From Bacillus sp. M6-12 (GTDB taxonomy: Bacteria; Bacillota; Bacilli; Bacillales; DSM-1321), in the NCBI RefSeq assembly GCF_002860285.1, contig NZ_PGVF01000001.1:620001-684000 (forward strand): DNA of 64,000 nt. The letters run 5' to 3'. Under the pieces are notes generated by a model. That model ran no database searches, had not been told where the DNA came from, and was given only the letters and a program-made list of their open reading frames with translations. Shown piece by piece: positions 43,412-51,467 of the stretch (positions are counted from its first letter, which is position 1; each line of letters begins with the position of its first letter). The position numbers and the translations under genes were made by a program.

Positions 43412-43840
43412 CTAATTCATATTTGCTTTCTTTTTCATGATAGAAAGCAAAGTTAGAATGGCATAACTGATAACTAACAAAAGAATAGAACCAGAGAAAT
43501 AAAGTGTTTGTTTTGCATCTTCATGGTCAACAACGATAAGTCTTATTGTTGCGGTGATACCGATATACATGAAGTAACGCAAAGGAAAATGATAGTCTTC
43601 TTGAAAATATTTAATTATCATTGATAAAAACTCGAAATATAGGAAGAAAGTCAAAATACTTTCTAATACTTCTTTGTGACCCTCCTTGGTTTCTTCAAAA
43701 AAAGTTAAATGGATTAAATGAAATCCTTCTTTTCCGAGTAGCCAAATAAGAACAAAGGATAGCAAAATGAGAGAAATGTTTAAGACATATTGCAATGATT
43801 TATTTAATAGAATTTGTCTTTTTGTTTGTTTATTTTCCAC
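43412..43840 (-). CDS. PsiE-like membrane protein in the Tad locus
   Basis: A 142-aa protein with four membrane segments and the PsiE family pattern: ESILTFFLYFEFLSMIIKYF, then HFPLRYFMYIGITATIRLIV and VDHED. PsiE is named after phosphate-starvation induction; its role is unknown. The start is GTG at 43840, with AAGGAGG 10 bases upstream; a four-codon ATG mini-ORF (MGGK) in another frame overlaps this start, so reinitiation is possible. Its place between tadZ and tadA is unusual for Tad loci. Confidence 0.7.
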   Translation of the reverse strand: MENKQTKRQILLNKSLQYVLNISLILLSFVLIWLLGKEGFHLIHLTFFEETKEGHKEVLESILTFFLYFEFLSMIIKYFQEDYHFPLRYFMYIGITATIRLIVVDHEDAKQTLYFSGSILLLVISYAILTLLSIMKKKANMN

Positions 43841-43875
43841 CCATTTTCCCTCCTTACTTGATGTAGACTATAAGT

Positions 43876-43904
43876 AAAATAATTACTCTATGGGTTATAG
43901 TCGA
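43876..43904 (-). promoter_or_regulatory. Promoter of the PsiE-like/tadA genes
   Basis: Minus strand TCGACT (43904..43899), 17-bp spacer starting ATAACC, TATTTT (43881..43876). A second TATAGTC (minus strand) lies at 43872..43866. Confidence 0.5.
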
Positions 43905-43915
43905 TAATATAGAGA

Positions 43916-43953
43916 AAAGAAAGGGATGATTATTTTGCAAACCATCCCTTTTT
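43916..43953 (-). terminator. Terminator overlapping the end of tadZ
   Basis: AAAGGGATG / CATCCCTTT stem followed by CTTTTC on the minus strand; the tadZ stop codon lies in the loop side. Confidence 0.65.
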
Positions 43954-45354
43954 CTTTTTGTTCCCATTCTTCATTTCCAGATATTCTTCCTCGATTTCCT
44001 TGAAGTTCTTCATAGGCCATATTTGGTTGGCTACTTTAAAAAGCTCATAACGTGCTTTTAATGTGTATTTTTTGTCATCCAATACGACTGGTGTTCCTTC
44101 ATATAGTCGGTTTAAGAATACGGTTTTTGGCAACATAGGAACTCTTGCTTCTAATTTGAAATCAGAATCGTCTAAGTGGTCAGCAGTGAAGATTAGCTCT
44201 TCAATCTCTGTACCAGACGCAAGGGATTCAGAAGCATCATTAACAATATCTTCATTCAATACATATTTCACTTTATCTAAAATTCCCATTTCTTTTAAAA
44301 TATCTTTGTAACGAGCATTGTTACGTACATTGTTAAAATCTAAATTTAAAACGTAATAACAGCTTTTTGCCATTTGTAAAAGTGGGTAAGTGGTAACGTG
44401 TGTTAAAGAAGAGTTTGAGTCAATAATTACAACGTCATATTCATTTGCGATAGCATCTAACAGATAAATATAGAAGTATGGTTTTACACTTTCAATCTCT
44501 TGGAAAGTTAATTGTGAACCAACTAACGCTTCTAAATTCTTCACACGATAATATGGTTTAAAACAACTCTTGATAAAAGCGTTGACTTCTTCGGTTTGTT
44601 GAAGTGTACCAACCAATCCGTTATCATTTACGATTGTTCCGATTTTGTCCATAACCGCTTTTAAGTTTCTTTTGTCATCTTCGATTTGAAGAAGTGTTCC
44701 GACAGAAAGGTTTTGTAAGTCTGCCTCGATTAATCCTACTCTTGGCTTTCTTCCGTCTTTTGTTTCTACACCAAAGTTTGCAATCGCAGTAGCAATGTTT
44801 GTTGATAAGAAGCTCTTACCAGTACCAGGCTTGATAGAAGATACAACATGAAGGTTTTTATAAATATCTTCATCTTCTTGTTCTTTATCTTCAACTGGAA
44901 TTTCAAATTCAATCAAATCTTCTTTGTTTGATTTAGAATGCGATTCATTTACCCTCTTTGTGAGATAAGCCATGCTTTCTGCATCTTTTTGATTATCCAA
45001 TATGTTTCGTAACATCGGAACTGTAATTTTTCTTTCATGAACAATGTCATAGATTCCAGCCATTACTAAAATACCAAGGGCATTTACTTTTGGCTCGTCA
45101 CGTAAATCGACATATCCAGCAAGATAAATAATTCGCAAATGTGGGAAATCCTTTACTAATTTAAGCATGATTTGCATAAGCGACTCATGTCCTGCTAAAC
45201 CCTCTCCAATTAGTAAAATATCAGGCTGGAAATATTCACACGCTTCATGTACTTCGCTTTTATATTCAACAGAACTTACTACATCGAAGTTTTCAAACTT
45301 TGCAATTGTGTCATCAATAATTTTTTGTCCTGTTGCGACTAAGACTTTTTTCAT
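43930..45354 (-). CDS. TadZ/CpaE-like ParA/MinD-type ATPase
   Basis: A 474-aa protein with an N-terminal receiver-like domain (about 1-125) and a MinD/ParA-type ATPase domain starting near 165: SSIKPGTGKSFLSTNIATAI (deviant Walker A intact with both Lys), IEADLQNLSVGTLL and DVVIIDSNSSLTHVT. TadZ places the Tad machine in the cell. The ATG at 45354 is preferred because the protein then starts MKKVLVATG like its paralogue MEKILLAVG, but it has no ribosome site; it directly follows a hairpin with a T-rich tract and a 13-codon leader ORF. An in-frame GTG at 45369 also lacks a ribosome site. Confidence 0.87.
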   Translation of the reverse strand: MKKVLVATGQKIIDDTIAKFENFDVVSSVEYKSEVHEACEYFQPDILLIGEGLAGHESLMQIMLKLVKDFPHLRIIYLAGYVDLRDEPKVNALGILVMAGIYDIVHERKITVPMLRNILDNQKDAESMAYLTKRVNESHSKSNKEDLIEFEIPVEDKEQEDEDIYKNLHVVSSIKPGTGKSFLSTNIATAIANFGVETKDGRKPRVGLIEADLQNLSVGTLLQIEDDKRNLKAVMDKIGTIVNDNGLVGTLQQTEEVNAFIKSCFKPYYRVKNLEALVGSQLTFQEIESVKPYFYIYLLDAIANEYDVVIIDSNSSLTHVTTYPLLQMAKSCYYVLNLDFNNVRNNARYKDILKEMGILDKVKYVLNEDIVNDASESLASGTEIEELIFTADHLDDSDFKLEARVPMLPKTVFLNRLYEGTPVVLDDKKYTLKARYELFKVANQIWPMKNFKEIEEEYLEMKNGNKKKKGWFAK

Positions 45355-45406
45355 AATAATAAAAAACACGCTATTTACATCCAGAGCTAACGCAAACAGC
45401 GTGTTT
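45355..45406 (-). promoter_or_regulatory. Attenuator-like hairpin before tadZ
   Basis: Minus strand AAACACGCTGTTT (45406..45394) pairs fully with AAATAGCGTGTTT (45376..45364), one pair being G-U; a 17-base loop separates the arms. TTT and ATTATT follow, and then the tadZ ATG. The stem starts 17 bases after the cpaB stop codon. Same arrangement as before prgI. Confidence 0.6.
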
Positions 45407-45412
45407 CTTCAC
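45371..45412 (-). CDS. Leader peptide ORF, 13 aa, overlapping a hairpin
   Basis: GTG at 45412..45410, 6 bases after AAGGAG (which overlaps the TAA of cpaB), opens MKKHAVCVSSGCK and a TAG. It covers the hairpin's first arm, the loop and half of the second arm, and ends 16 bases before the tadZ ATG. It is very short and has a GTG start, so the call is tentative; it is recorded because the same layout with a better ribosome site precedes prgI. Confidence 0.4.
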   Translation of the reverse strand: MKKHAVCVSSGCK

Positions 45413-45422
45413 CTCCTACTCC

Positions 45423-46259
45423 TTATTTTTGGAATTGGTTATCTTCGTTGATTGTTGCTCTGCCAGTTTCTGCATTTGCTTTTTCTGAAAACACTTTACC
45501 GAATTCTCCAACAACGTATCCTAAAGTTTCATAGGATTGGTTATCATCAAAACGACCAAGTAAGCGAACTTCACCAGACTTCATACGAGCAGTAATTTCT
45601 TCTGCTTGGTCTAAAGTTACAGCTACAGTTACAACACCGATTTTGCTTTCATCAGCAGAAGTGTCGATTTTTTCACCTTCAGCGTCTTCAGATTCAGAAC
45701 CTTTTGTTCGGTTTGCATGGCTTTCAAATTTGAAACCATCTTCTGTTGCTACGTTATAGACATATACGTTTTGTAAGAAGACTTTGGAGTATTTGAACTC
45801 TCCTTCTGAACCATTCGCACTACCCTTAACACCTTGACCAGTGAACACAAGGTCAATTTTGTCTCCACGTTCAATATCTCCTGCAAACGAGTTCAGGTAG
45901 TCAACTGGAAGGGAAATTTTACGCAATTTTGACATATCCATGCTGTCAAATGGGTCAACATCCTCTTTCTCCACCAATTGTTGCTTGTAAACAAACTGGT
46001 TCCCGAAAGTTTTTGTTGTTACATATTTTCCTACAATGTCATTTGCATCTAAAGCAAAATCAGTTGTAATTGCTTTTGCTGGAATTGTAACCTTTTCTAA
46101 ATCATTTTTTGTGATTTGTGTGTTTACTGGTAGGTCATTTTTAAATACATAAACCTCTTTTGGCTGTACCTCATTTTGTACGTACTGATAGAATGAGAAG
46201 GAGAAGGCTACTACTAATCCAACTTGCACACCTATCATTAAACCTCTTTTCTTTTTCAA
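45423..46259 (-). CDS. CpaB/RcpC-like Tad pilus protein with SAF domain
   Basis: A 278-aa protein with an N-terminal signal anchor (about 5-24) followed by a SAF domain (EVYVFKNDLPVNTQITKNDL, IVGKYVTTKTFGNQFVYKQQ) and a C-terminal RcpC-type domain (LPVDYLNSFAGDIERGDKID, VGVVTVAVTLDQAEEITARM). CpaB/RcpC may guide pilus assembly or glycosylation at the wall. The start is TTG at 46259 after AGGAGG. It is preceded by a long inverted repeat at 46284-46320. Confidence 0.85.
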   Translation of the reverse strand: MKKKRGLMIGVQVGLVVAFSFSFYQYVQNEVQPKEVYVFKNDLPVNTQITKNDLEKVTIPAKAITTDFALDANDIVGKYVTTKTFGNQFVYKQQLVEKEDVDPFDSMDMSKLRKISLPVDYLNSFAGDIERGDKIDLVFTGQGVKGSANGSEGEFKYSKVFLQNVYVYNVATEDGFKFESHANRTKGSESEDAEGEKIDTSADESKIGVVTVAVTLDQAEEITARMKSGEVRLLGRFDDNQSYETLGYVVGEFGKVFSEKANAETGRATINEDNQFQK

Positions 46260-46283
46260 GAACTACACCTCCTATTTTATTTA

Positions 46284-46320
46284 GACTATATGGCAAAATT
46301 TATATTTATACCATATAGTC
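46284..46320 (-). promoter_or_regulatory. Perfect inverted repeat GACTATATGG...CCATATAGTC upstream of cpaB
   Basis: Ten-base arms at 46284-46293 and 46311-46320, 17 bp apart. On the minus strand the first arm belongs to TTGACTATATGGTATAAAT; the arms bracket the promoter region, as expected for a repressor or activator site. Confidence 0.65.
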
Positions 46321-46328
46321 AATTTCTT

Positions 46329-47876
46329 TTAGACAATAATTTTTTCTATTTTTTGAAACGCACTTCTTAGTCCTGAATTTTTTGTGTAAAGCAACACTGG
46401 CAATCCTAAGAAGTTTGCATTTGCAAATTCCTTGTTCAATATTGGAACAGTCGTCATGTTTTCGGCTTGAATCCAATCCTCAATTTCCTTTAAAGACAAG
46501 TCAGCTTTTTCAAATTTATTAATGATATAATAAAGTTTTTTGCTGATGTTTATGCCCTTTTTAGACAACTCATTCATTTTGTAAATTGAATACCCAATAG
46601 TCGATACATCTTGTGTCAGAGTCATAAATACCTTATTAGAATAAAGTAACGCATTTGACGTTGCAGGATGGTTAATATCTGATGGGACATCTAAAATGAT
46701 AAAGTCATAATCTAATTGGAACATGAGATACAAGAATAACTCTTTAGAAAATCCCATATTTACATGTGCTTCTAATCCTTCTTCTGGTTCTCTTGTGAGA
46801 TACTTGTTAGAGAAGAACATAAAATCTAATGTATTCGGGAATTTTCGGTAGTTTTTCTGCATCAGGCTTTCGGTTTTCTTTAAATCAGCACTTTTCACAA
46901 TCGCTTCTTCTACTTTTTCAAAATTATTATTCTCCAAAGCAGTTAGAGCGGAATCAATGCCATCTTCTACAAACCCTAACTCATACCAATAGCTTACAGC
47001 AGGAGTTTTGTCATCGAACTCAATAAAAATGGTTTTTAATCCTTTTTGAGCTAATGAGAGAGCTGTGTTAAAAGCAAGTGAAGAGTTCCCTACTCCATTT
47101 TTACTACCTAAGAACGTAATGATTTTTTGTTTTGTAGTCGAAACCATGTTTTCTCCAAAAGAACTGGTGATTTCTGATTTAGAAACCAACTTATCTAAGA
47201 AACTTTTCTTAGCACTATCCTTTGGTGTTTCTTTTGGTACTTCTACCTTTTTCTCTTTCTTTACTTCCTTTTTAGAAGGAGCAACAGGCGTTTCTTCAAC
47301 AGGAATCATTTCAGGTTCTTCTTGCTTTTTCACATTGATAGGTTGTTCTTCAGTTGGCTGTTTACCTATTGGAGCATGAACGCCTTGGTCAATGTAGATT
47401 TCTTTAATAATTTCCTTTTCTTGAATGATGGCGTTTGGAGCTTGGAATAACACTTCATTACGTCTTTCATCCAAAACAGGAACAGGTTGTAGGTGCTGAA
47501 CATCTTTGTATTCATTCGGCTTACGGATTAAAGCAACAACTTCTTGTGCTCGAATCTTTTCACCTTGTAATATGTCATACACACCATAACTTACAAGTGT
47601 AGCAAGAAGAGCATCACCTGGTTCTCTTTTTCCAGCAATAAAAATGATTCTCTTTTTACTAAATTTTTGGCGAATTTCATATACAATAGACAAAATGTTT
47701 TCTTTTCCTTCTAATGTCTCACGAATGACAACAATATCAGGATTTTTCTGACCAATCGCACGAATAATTCCTTCACGATAAACCGTTGTTCCAACAAAAA
47801 CAAACTCTTTTTTTAGCTGTTTTTCTAAAAACTCTTCTAACTGTCTAAAGCCAACTGCTAATAGAATTTTTTCCAT
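46329..47876 (-). CDS. Second TadZ/CpaE-like protein with altered P-loop
   Basis: A 515-aa protein related to TadZ. It starts MEKILLAVGFRQLEEFLEKQ with a receiver-like domain (about 1-125), has a long polar linker (about 130-240, rich in Pro, Glu and Lys), then a MinD-type domain: ITFLGSKNGVGNSSLAFNTA, DYDFIILDVPSDINHP. The Walker A lysine is replaced: GVGNSS instead of GVGKSS or GVGKTT, so ATP hydrolysis is doubtful. The ATG at 47876 stands 9 bases after GAGGAGG; an in-frame TTG at 47897 overlaps that site. It may form a mixed dimer with the intact TadZ encoded two genes downstream. Confidence 0.8.
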   Translation of the reverse strand: MEKILLAVGFRQLEEFLEKQLKKEFVFVGTTVYREGIIRAIGQKNPDIVVIRETLEGKENILSIVYEIRQKFSKKRIIFIAGKREPGDALLATLVSYGVYDILQGEKIRAQEVVALIRKPNEYKDVQHLQPVPVLDERRNEVLFQAPNAIIQEKEIIKEIYIDQGVHAPIGKQPTEEQPINVKKQEEPEMIPVEETPVAPSKKEVKKEKKVEVPKETPKDSAKKSFLDKLVSKSEITSSFGENMVSTTKQKIITFLGSKNGVGNSSLAFNTALSLAQKGLKTIFIEFDDKTPAVSYWYELGFVEDGIDSALTALENNNFEKVEEAIVKSADLKKTESLMQKNYRKFPNTLDFMFFSNKYLTREPEEGLEAHVNMGFSKELFLYLMFQLDYDFIILDVPSDINHPATSNALLYSNKVFMTLTQDVSTIGYSIYKMNELSKKGINISKKLYYIINKFEKADLSLKEIEDWIQAENMTTVPILNKEFANANFLGLPVLLYTKNSGLRSAFQKIEKIIV

Positions 47877-47996
47877 TTTATCTTTCCACCTCCTCAATCA
47901 AATGACATAATTAATCGTTTGAGCTTATTATTCCATGTTTTTAAATCTCACTCAATCGGTTTTATGTCTGACTATGTTCTATGTTTTTCGTAGTCT

Positions 47997-48039
47997 ATAT
48001 TCAATATATAGAAACTTATAAATTATATTCAACTTATGG
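47997..48039 (-). promoter_or_regulatory. TTGAATATA elements upstream of the second TadZ-like gene
   Basis: TATATTCAA at 47997-48005 and 48025-48033, each TTGAATATA on the minus strand: a weaker version of the recurring element. Confidence 0.4.
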
Positions 48040-48045
48040 ACAAAA

Positions 48046-48080
48046 TAAAAGACACAGGCAACAATGACCTGTGTCTTTCT
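48046..48080 (-). terminator. Terminator of the XRE gene
   Basis: AAAGACACAGG / CCTGTGTCTTT 11-bp stem with T-rich DNA beyond it on the minus strand. Confidence 0.85.
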
Positions 48081-48095
48081 GGTAGAACGATTATT

Positions 48096-48836
48096 TTATT
48101 CTTGGTTTTTGAACTTATTAATAAGATTGATAAGCTCAACTGTATCTAAGTGCTTCGTAGCATCATCCCATTTTACATTGTCCATTTTCTCGATAATTTC
48201 TACTAAAACTTCTTTCTTTTTAGTAGAAGTCATTTTACCGTTAATGGTAAAGTTGTTAGAATAGATTAACTGCGGTAGCCCTTGTACATTGGATTCGTCT
48301 GTAGCGATTCCAGCGATTTTTAATAAATCAGAAATTTCCACACTGTATGCATCCGCTAATTTCTCAATGATTGGATAAGATGGAGCTTTACGTTCCCCTT
48401 TTTCAATACGATTGATATAGCTTTGACTGATACCTGTGATTCTTTCTACATCTTTTAGGGAGTAATCCTTTTTCTTTCTTAAATCAAGGATATAACTTCC
48501 GAAACCTTCTGGAATTGCACGTTGAATACGGTTTTGTAATAATCGTGCTTTTCTTTTTAATTTGTTTTTCACAAATTTCAGAGCATCAGTAGAACCTTTG
48601 AAAGAAGCAACACCTTGACTAAAGTTATCGAAAATTTGTTTCATTTCTTCATTAGTCAAATCCAATTCATTAATCAATGAGTTGATTTCGTCAACTTTTT
48701 CCTGTGTTTCGTGACCTTCAGCCGTATCAATAACCTCCATGACACGTAAAACACTTTCGATTCCAAGCCCTTCCATTCCTGCTTTTAACTCTTCGTACCA
48801 TCCCAATTTTTCTGTTTCAACCTTTTTGTTTGCCAT
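48096..48836 (-). CDS. XRE-family transcriptional regulator
   Basis: A 246-aa protein with a Cro/CI-type helix-turn-helix at about residues 115-180: SYILDLRKKKDYSLKDVERI then TGISQSYINRIEKGERKAPS and a following YPIIEKLADAYSVEISDLLK. The N-terminal 110 residues are helical and may sense a signal or oligomerise; the C-terminal 60 residues are unrecognised. The ATG has an AGGAGG 8-12 bases upstream. It borders the densest cluster of TATAGTC/AGTCAA elements in the window (48990-49090 and 49373-49450), so it is the best in-window candidate for binding that element; this is inference. Confidence 0.85.
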   Translation of the reverse strand: MANKKVETEKLGWYEELKAGMEGLGIESVLRVMEVIDTAEGHETQEKVDEINSLINELDLTNEEMKQIFDNFSQGVASFKGSTDALKFVKNKLKRKARLLQNRIQRAIPEGFGSYILDLRKKKDYSLKDVERITGISQSYINRIEKGERKAPSYPIIEKLADAYSVEISDLLKIAGIATDESNVQGLPQLIYSNNFTINGKMTSTKKKEVLVEIIEKMDNVKWDDATKHLDTVELINLINKFKNQE

Positions 48837-49006
48837 AATAATCCTTACCTCCTCTGATGTTTGAACCCTAATAAATTAAATTAAATTAAATGATAATAAA
48901 ATTATTAACCTGAAAAATACAAAAGATTAGAAGACCTTCACCTGCTTTATGCTCTTTGCCTTATTATATCCAAAATATTCAATGTTTATAATCAACGAAA
49001 TTCATC

Positions 49007-49048
49007 TTGACAGTTTTTAGTCAATGACATATAATTAGGACTATAGTC
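49007..49048 (+). promoter_or_regulatory. Consensus promoter with GACTATAGTC palindrome at the start site
   Basis: TTGACA (49007-49012), 17-bp spacer containing TAGTCAATGACA, TATAAT (49030-49035): perfect sigma-A boxes. GACTATAGTC (49039-49048) lies where transcription should start, a typical repressor position. Confidence 0.75.
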
Positions 49049-49107
49049 AATGAAATCACTCGCATTGACTTAATACCAAAAAAACATAAAACAGGGAGGA
49101 AATTATC

Positions 49108-49344
49108 GTGTCAGAATTTAAATTAACAAGAGGAACAAAAGAACTAATCAAAACAGCTATTCAGGAAACAAAGTCCAACAACCGCTATGTACTATGTGAG
49201 AAAATTGCGGATATGGTGGAAACAAAATATAGCGGTTTAAACCTTGAGTATCAGTTGGAAAGAATGAACTTACAATCAACTGGTAAAATCCTTCAAGCTA
49301 TCGACACTTATTTCTATAAACATCTTAAAAATAGCGATTTTTAA
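49108..49344 (+). CDS. Small unknown protein, 78 aa
   Basis: A helical protein, MSEFKLTRGTKELIKTAIQE onward, with no known motif. The start is GTG at 49108, 8 bases after GGGAGG. It has the strongest promoter in the window, overlapped by a TATAGTC palindrome. It is divergent from the XRE regulator gene and followed by the repeat-rich non-coding stretch, so it could be an accessory DNA-binding or transfer protein; nothing in its sequence proves this. Confidence 0.6.
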   Translation: MSEFKLTRGTKELIKTAIQETKSNNRYVLCEKIADMVETKYSGLNLEYQLERMNLQSTGKILQAIDTYFYKHLKNSDF

Positions 49345-49673
49345 TTTTGCCTACCGTTTATTTACTTAAAGTTAGTCAACGTCTTTAATAACGATTTCGT
49401 TATCATAAGTCTATGCTAACAAAAAAATTGTTTAAAGTCAACGATGTATATAGAAAATATAAAATAAATTTTCTGAAACTTGCCTAAAGACAACGATATA
49501 TTCCTAACCTATGGTATTTTATTTACAAACCCTACCCTACATTGAGTGAGAATAAACCTACAACCTACACGAAATCATCATATATTATGTTTTAAAATGC
49601 CTTTACATACAATATGTTAAAGGCATTTAGTGTTTATACTAACATGTGAGAATCTTGGAAAGAGGGGAAGAGT
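49345..49673. other. Repeat-rich non-coding stretch, candidate oriT
   Basis: 329 bp without a gene. It holds two direct repeats of the type TAAAG(T/A)CAACGAT(G/A)TATAT (49433-49451 and 49485-49501), a related TTAGTCAACG at 49372, an ATAACG ATTT CGTTAT inverted repeat near 49389-49404, and a large inverted repeat AATGCCTTTACATA / TATGTTAAAGGCATT (49596-49609 and 49613-49627, one bulge). It lies directly upstream of a replication-relaxation family gene. Position and repeats fit an origin of transfer; no relaxase is visible in the window to support this further. Confidence 0.4.
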
Positions 49674-51002
49674 ATGAAAAGTGCAATTAAAGATATTCTG
49701 AAATCTCTTTCTCAAAGGGATGTTGAAGCGTTAAAATCTATTTATCTATATAGATGTTTGACTATGAACCAGCTTTATCAATTACATTACAGCAAGTCTT
49801 TACTTAACAATGAGTTGGTTTCAGATGATATAGCCAAAAAGAAAATTGGTGAATTATTGAATTTTGGATTGATTGAAGAAGTGGAAAGAATCTCGAAAGT
49901 TATTTTTGGAGAACCTGACCCTGTTTATTTCTTAACTCCATTAGGTATTGAAGTGATTCGTTATTGCTTCGATTTACCTACCAATATCTATGATGCAAAG
50001 AAACAAGTAGTGAAGAGAGGTTACTATCGTGCTTCTGAATTAAAAATTTATCCGAAGAACATTAACCACCAAGTTCACTTAAACCAATTTGTTATAGATT
50101 TTGCTCAGTTAAATCTCGATATAGGCTGGAAATACTATGATGAAAAATACGTTAGTCAATTTACCAGTATTCGACCAGATGGGATGCTTACCATTTTAGA
50201 TACTGATTTTTTTATCGAAATGGATATGGCTACGGAAAGCAAAAAACAACTCTTAGAGAAATGGGAGAACTATCGAAATTTTATTAACTCCAGAGAATAC
50301 GCTTATAAAGAACGTAAAATCGTAGTTTTGTTTGTATGTGAAAATACAACCAGAATCAAAGAGCGAACAGATTTGGTCAAATATACGATTTATGAACGAA
50401 TTGTCGATACGATTGACGCTGACTTTGATATTTATGTTGGCTCAAGAGAAGAACTTCTTACACTGTTATCAGATAAGATGATTCCAGCTTTAAAAGGAGA
50501 ACACCCACAACTAACCGAAATTAAGAAAACCTTAGTTGAAAAGGAAGGATTTCATGTTTCTAATGGAGATATATTAAATTCTGTCTTTCAAGGAGTGGAA
50601 TTTGGACTCTATCTACGAAAAATCAACGAAGATAATCATATCATGGTTGAGAACAATCGGATACAAGAATTTCTATTGGATGAATTTTCGTATAGTGCTT
50701 TATCTGTTCTAAACAAAATGGCTTATCTGGATAAAAGTAACTTGTTCTTTAAACAAAAATACAATCGTGAAATCGCTTATGTTGTAGTCGGTGAAAGTGA
50801 AGAACAAATCTATCGGGATATTAAGTTAGTAGACTTAATTGGCGTAAAAAATGTCTACTTCACTACGTTCAAACGATTAAATGAACAACCTTTTCATGAA
50901 GCTCTTTTCCAATTTGACTTTTTAGGAAATATTCAACATTTTTCTGATAGCGGATTAGAAGAAAGAGTTTTTGAGAAGACAATGAAAATTGAATCCATAT
51001 AA
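49674..51002 (+). CDS. Replication-relaxation family (MobC-like) protein
   Basis: A 442-aa protein with an N-terminal winged helix (SQRDVEALKSIYLYRCLTMN, GELLNFGLIEEVERI..YFLTPLG) and a nuclease-like core as in the Replic_Relax family: NHQVHLNQFVIDFAQLNLDI, SIRPDGMLTI, DFFIEMDMATESKKQLLEKW with the D/E residues of a restriction-enzyme-like fold. Family members assist relaxases at oriT or in plasmid copy control. The remaining 200 residues are unrecognised. The ATG follows AGAGGGG. The repeat-rich stretch directly upstream is a plausible binding site. Confidence 0.7.
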   Translation: MKSAIKDILKSLSQRDVEALKSIYLYRCLTMNQLYQLHYSKSLLNNELVSDDIAKKKIGELLNFGLIEEVERISKVIFGEPDPVYFLTPLGIEVIRYCFDLPTNIYDAKKQVVKRGYYRASELKIYPKNINHQVHLNQFVIDFAQLNLDIGWKYYDEKYVSQFTSIRPDGMLTILDTDFFIEMDMATESKKQLLEKWENYRNFINSREYAYKERKIVVLFVCENTTRIKERTDLVKYTIYERIVDTIDADFDIYVGSREELLTLLSDKMIPALKGEHPQLTEIKKTLVEKEGFHVSNGDILNSVFQGVEFGLYLRKINEDNHIMVENNRIQEFLLDEFSYSALSVLNKMAYLDKSNLFFKQKYNREIAYVVVGESEEQIYRDIKLVDLIGVKNVYFTTFKRLNEQPFHEALFQFDFLGNIQHFSDSGLEERVFEKTMKIESI

Positions 51003-51005
51003 ATA

Positions 51006-51047
51006 ATCCCCCACTTGGTCATTATCCTTGTTGGGGGTGTTTTTTTG
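51006..51047 (+). terminator. Terminator of the replication-relaxation gene
   Basis: ATCCCCCA / TTGGGGGT stem with a 17-base loop followed by T7. Confidence 0.85.
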
Positions 51048-51051
51048 CAAC

Positions 51052-51079
51052 AAAAAACACAGGTTAAAACCCTGTGTTC
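51052..51079 (-). terminator. Second minus-strand terminator after the methyltransferase operon
   Basis: AACACAGG / CCTGTGTT 8-bp stem followed by T6 on the minus strand. Confidence 0.65.
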
Positions 51080-51138
51080 ATGATTACTTAACTTCCATTC
51101 TTTCTTCTGATTCTCAATCGTTTCCGTCTCTTCATTAA

Positions 51139-51168
51139 AAATAAGAGAGGGCAACCCCCTCTCCTATT
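51139..51168 (-). terminator. Terminator of the methyltransferase operon
   Basis: GAGAGGG / CCCTCTC stem followed by TTATTTTT on the minus strand, 3 bases after the last stop codon. Confidence 0.8.
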
Positions 51169-51170
51169 TA

Positions 51171-51464
51171 TTATCTTTTTGTTTTTATAGAAGAAACACG
51201 TCTATTAGAAATCTTTACGTACTCTTCTTCTTGCTCTATTCCAACAAAATCAATATCCTCTAATTGACAAGCAACCAGTGTTGTTCCACTACCAGCAAAT
51301 GGTTCAAGACATACTCCATTTTGAGGAGTTACTAATTTTACCAATTCACGCATAAGGTCTAAAGGTTTCACTGTCGGATGATTGTTATGAACACTTACTG
51401 ATTCACCACTTCTTTCAAAGAAATTCAACAAATGTTCAGGTATTTCACTTGCTCTATATCTCAT
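51171..51464 (-). CDS. C-terminal half of a split DNA methyltransferase (AdoMet-binding part)
   Basis: A 97-aa protein consisting of the end of a beta-class amino-methyltransferase: NNHPTVKPLDLMRELVKLVT (motif X region), then CLEPFAGSGTTLVACQLEDI (motif I, AdoMet binding) and FVGIEQEEEYVKISNRRV. The catalytic motif IV is absent; it is in the protein encoded at 53362-54420, on the far side of the LTA-synthase-like gene. The piece has its own ATG and AGAGGGTG ribosome site, the latter lying in the last codons of the gene before. Either the two halves assemble into one enzyme or this is an inactive leftover; the intact reading frames favour the first. Confidence 0.85.
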   Translation of the reverse strand: MRYRASEIPEHLLNFFERSGESVSVHNNHPTVKPLDLMRELVKLVTPQNGVCLEPFAGSGTTLVACQLEDIDFVGIEQEEEYVKISNRRVSSIKTKR

Positions 51465-51467
51465 GAT

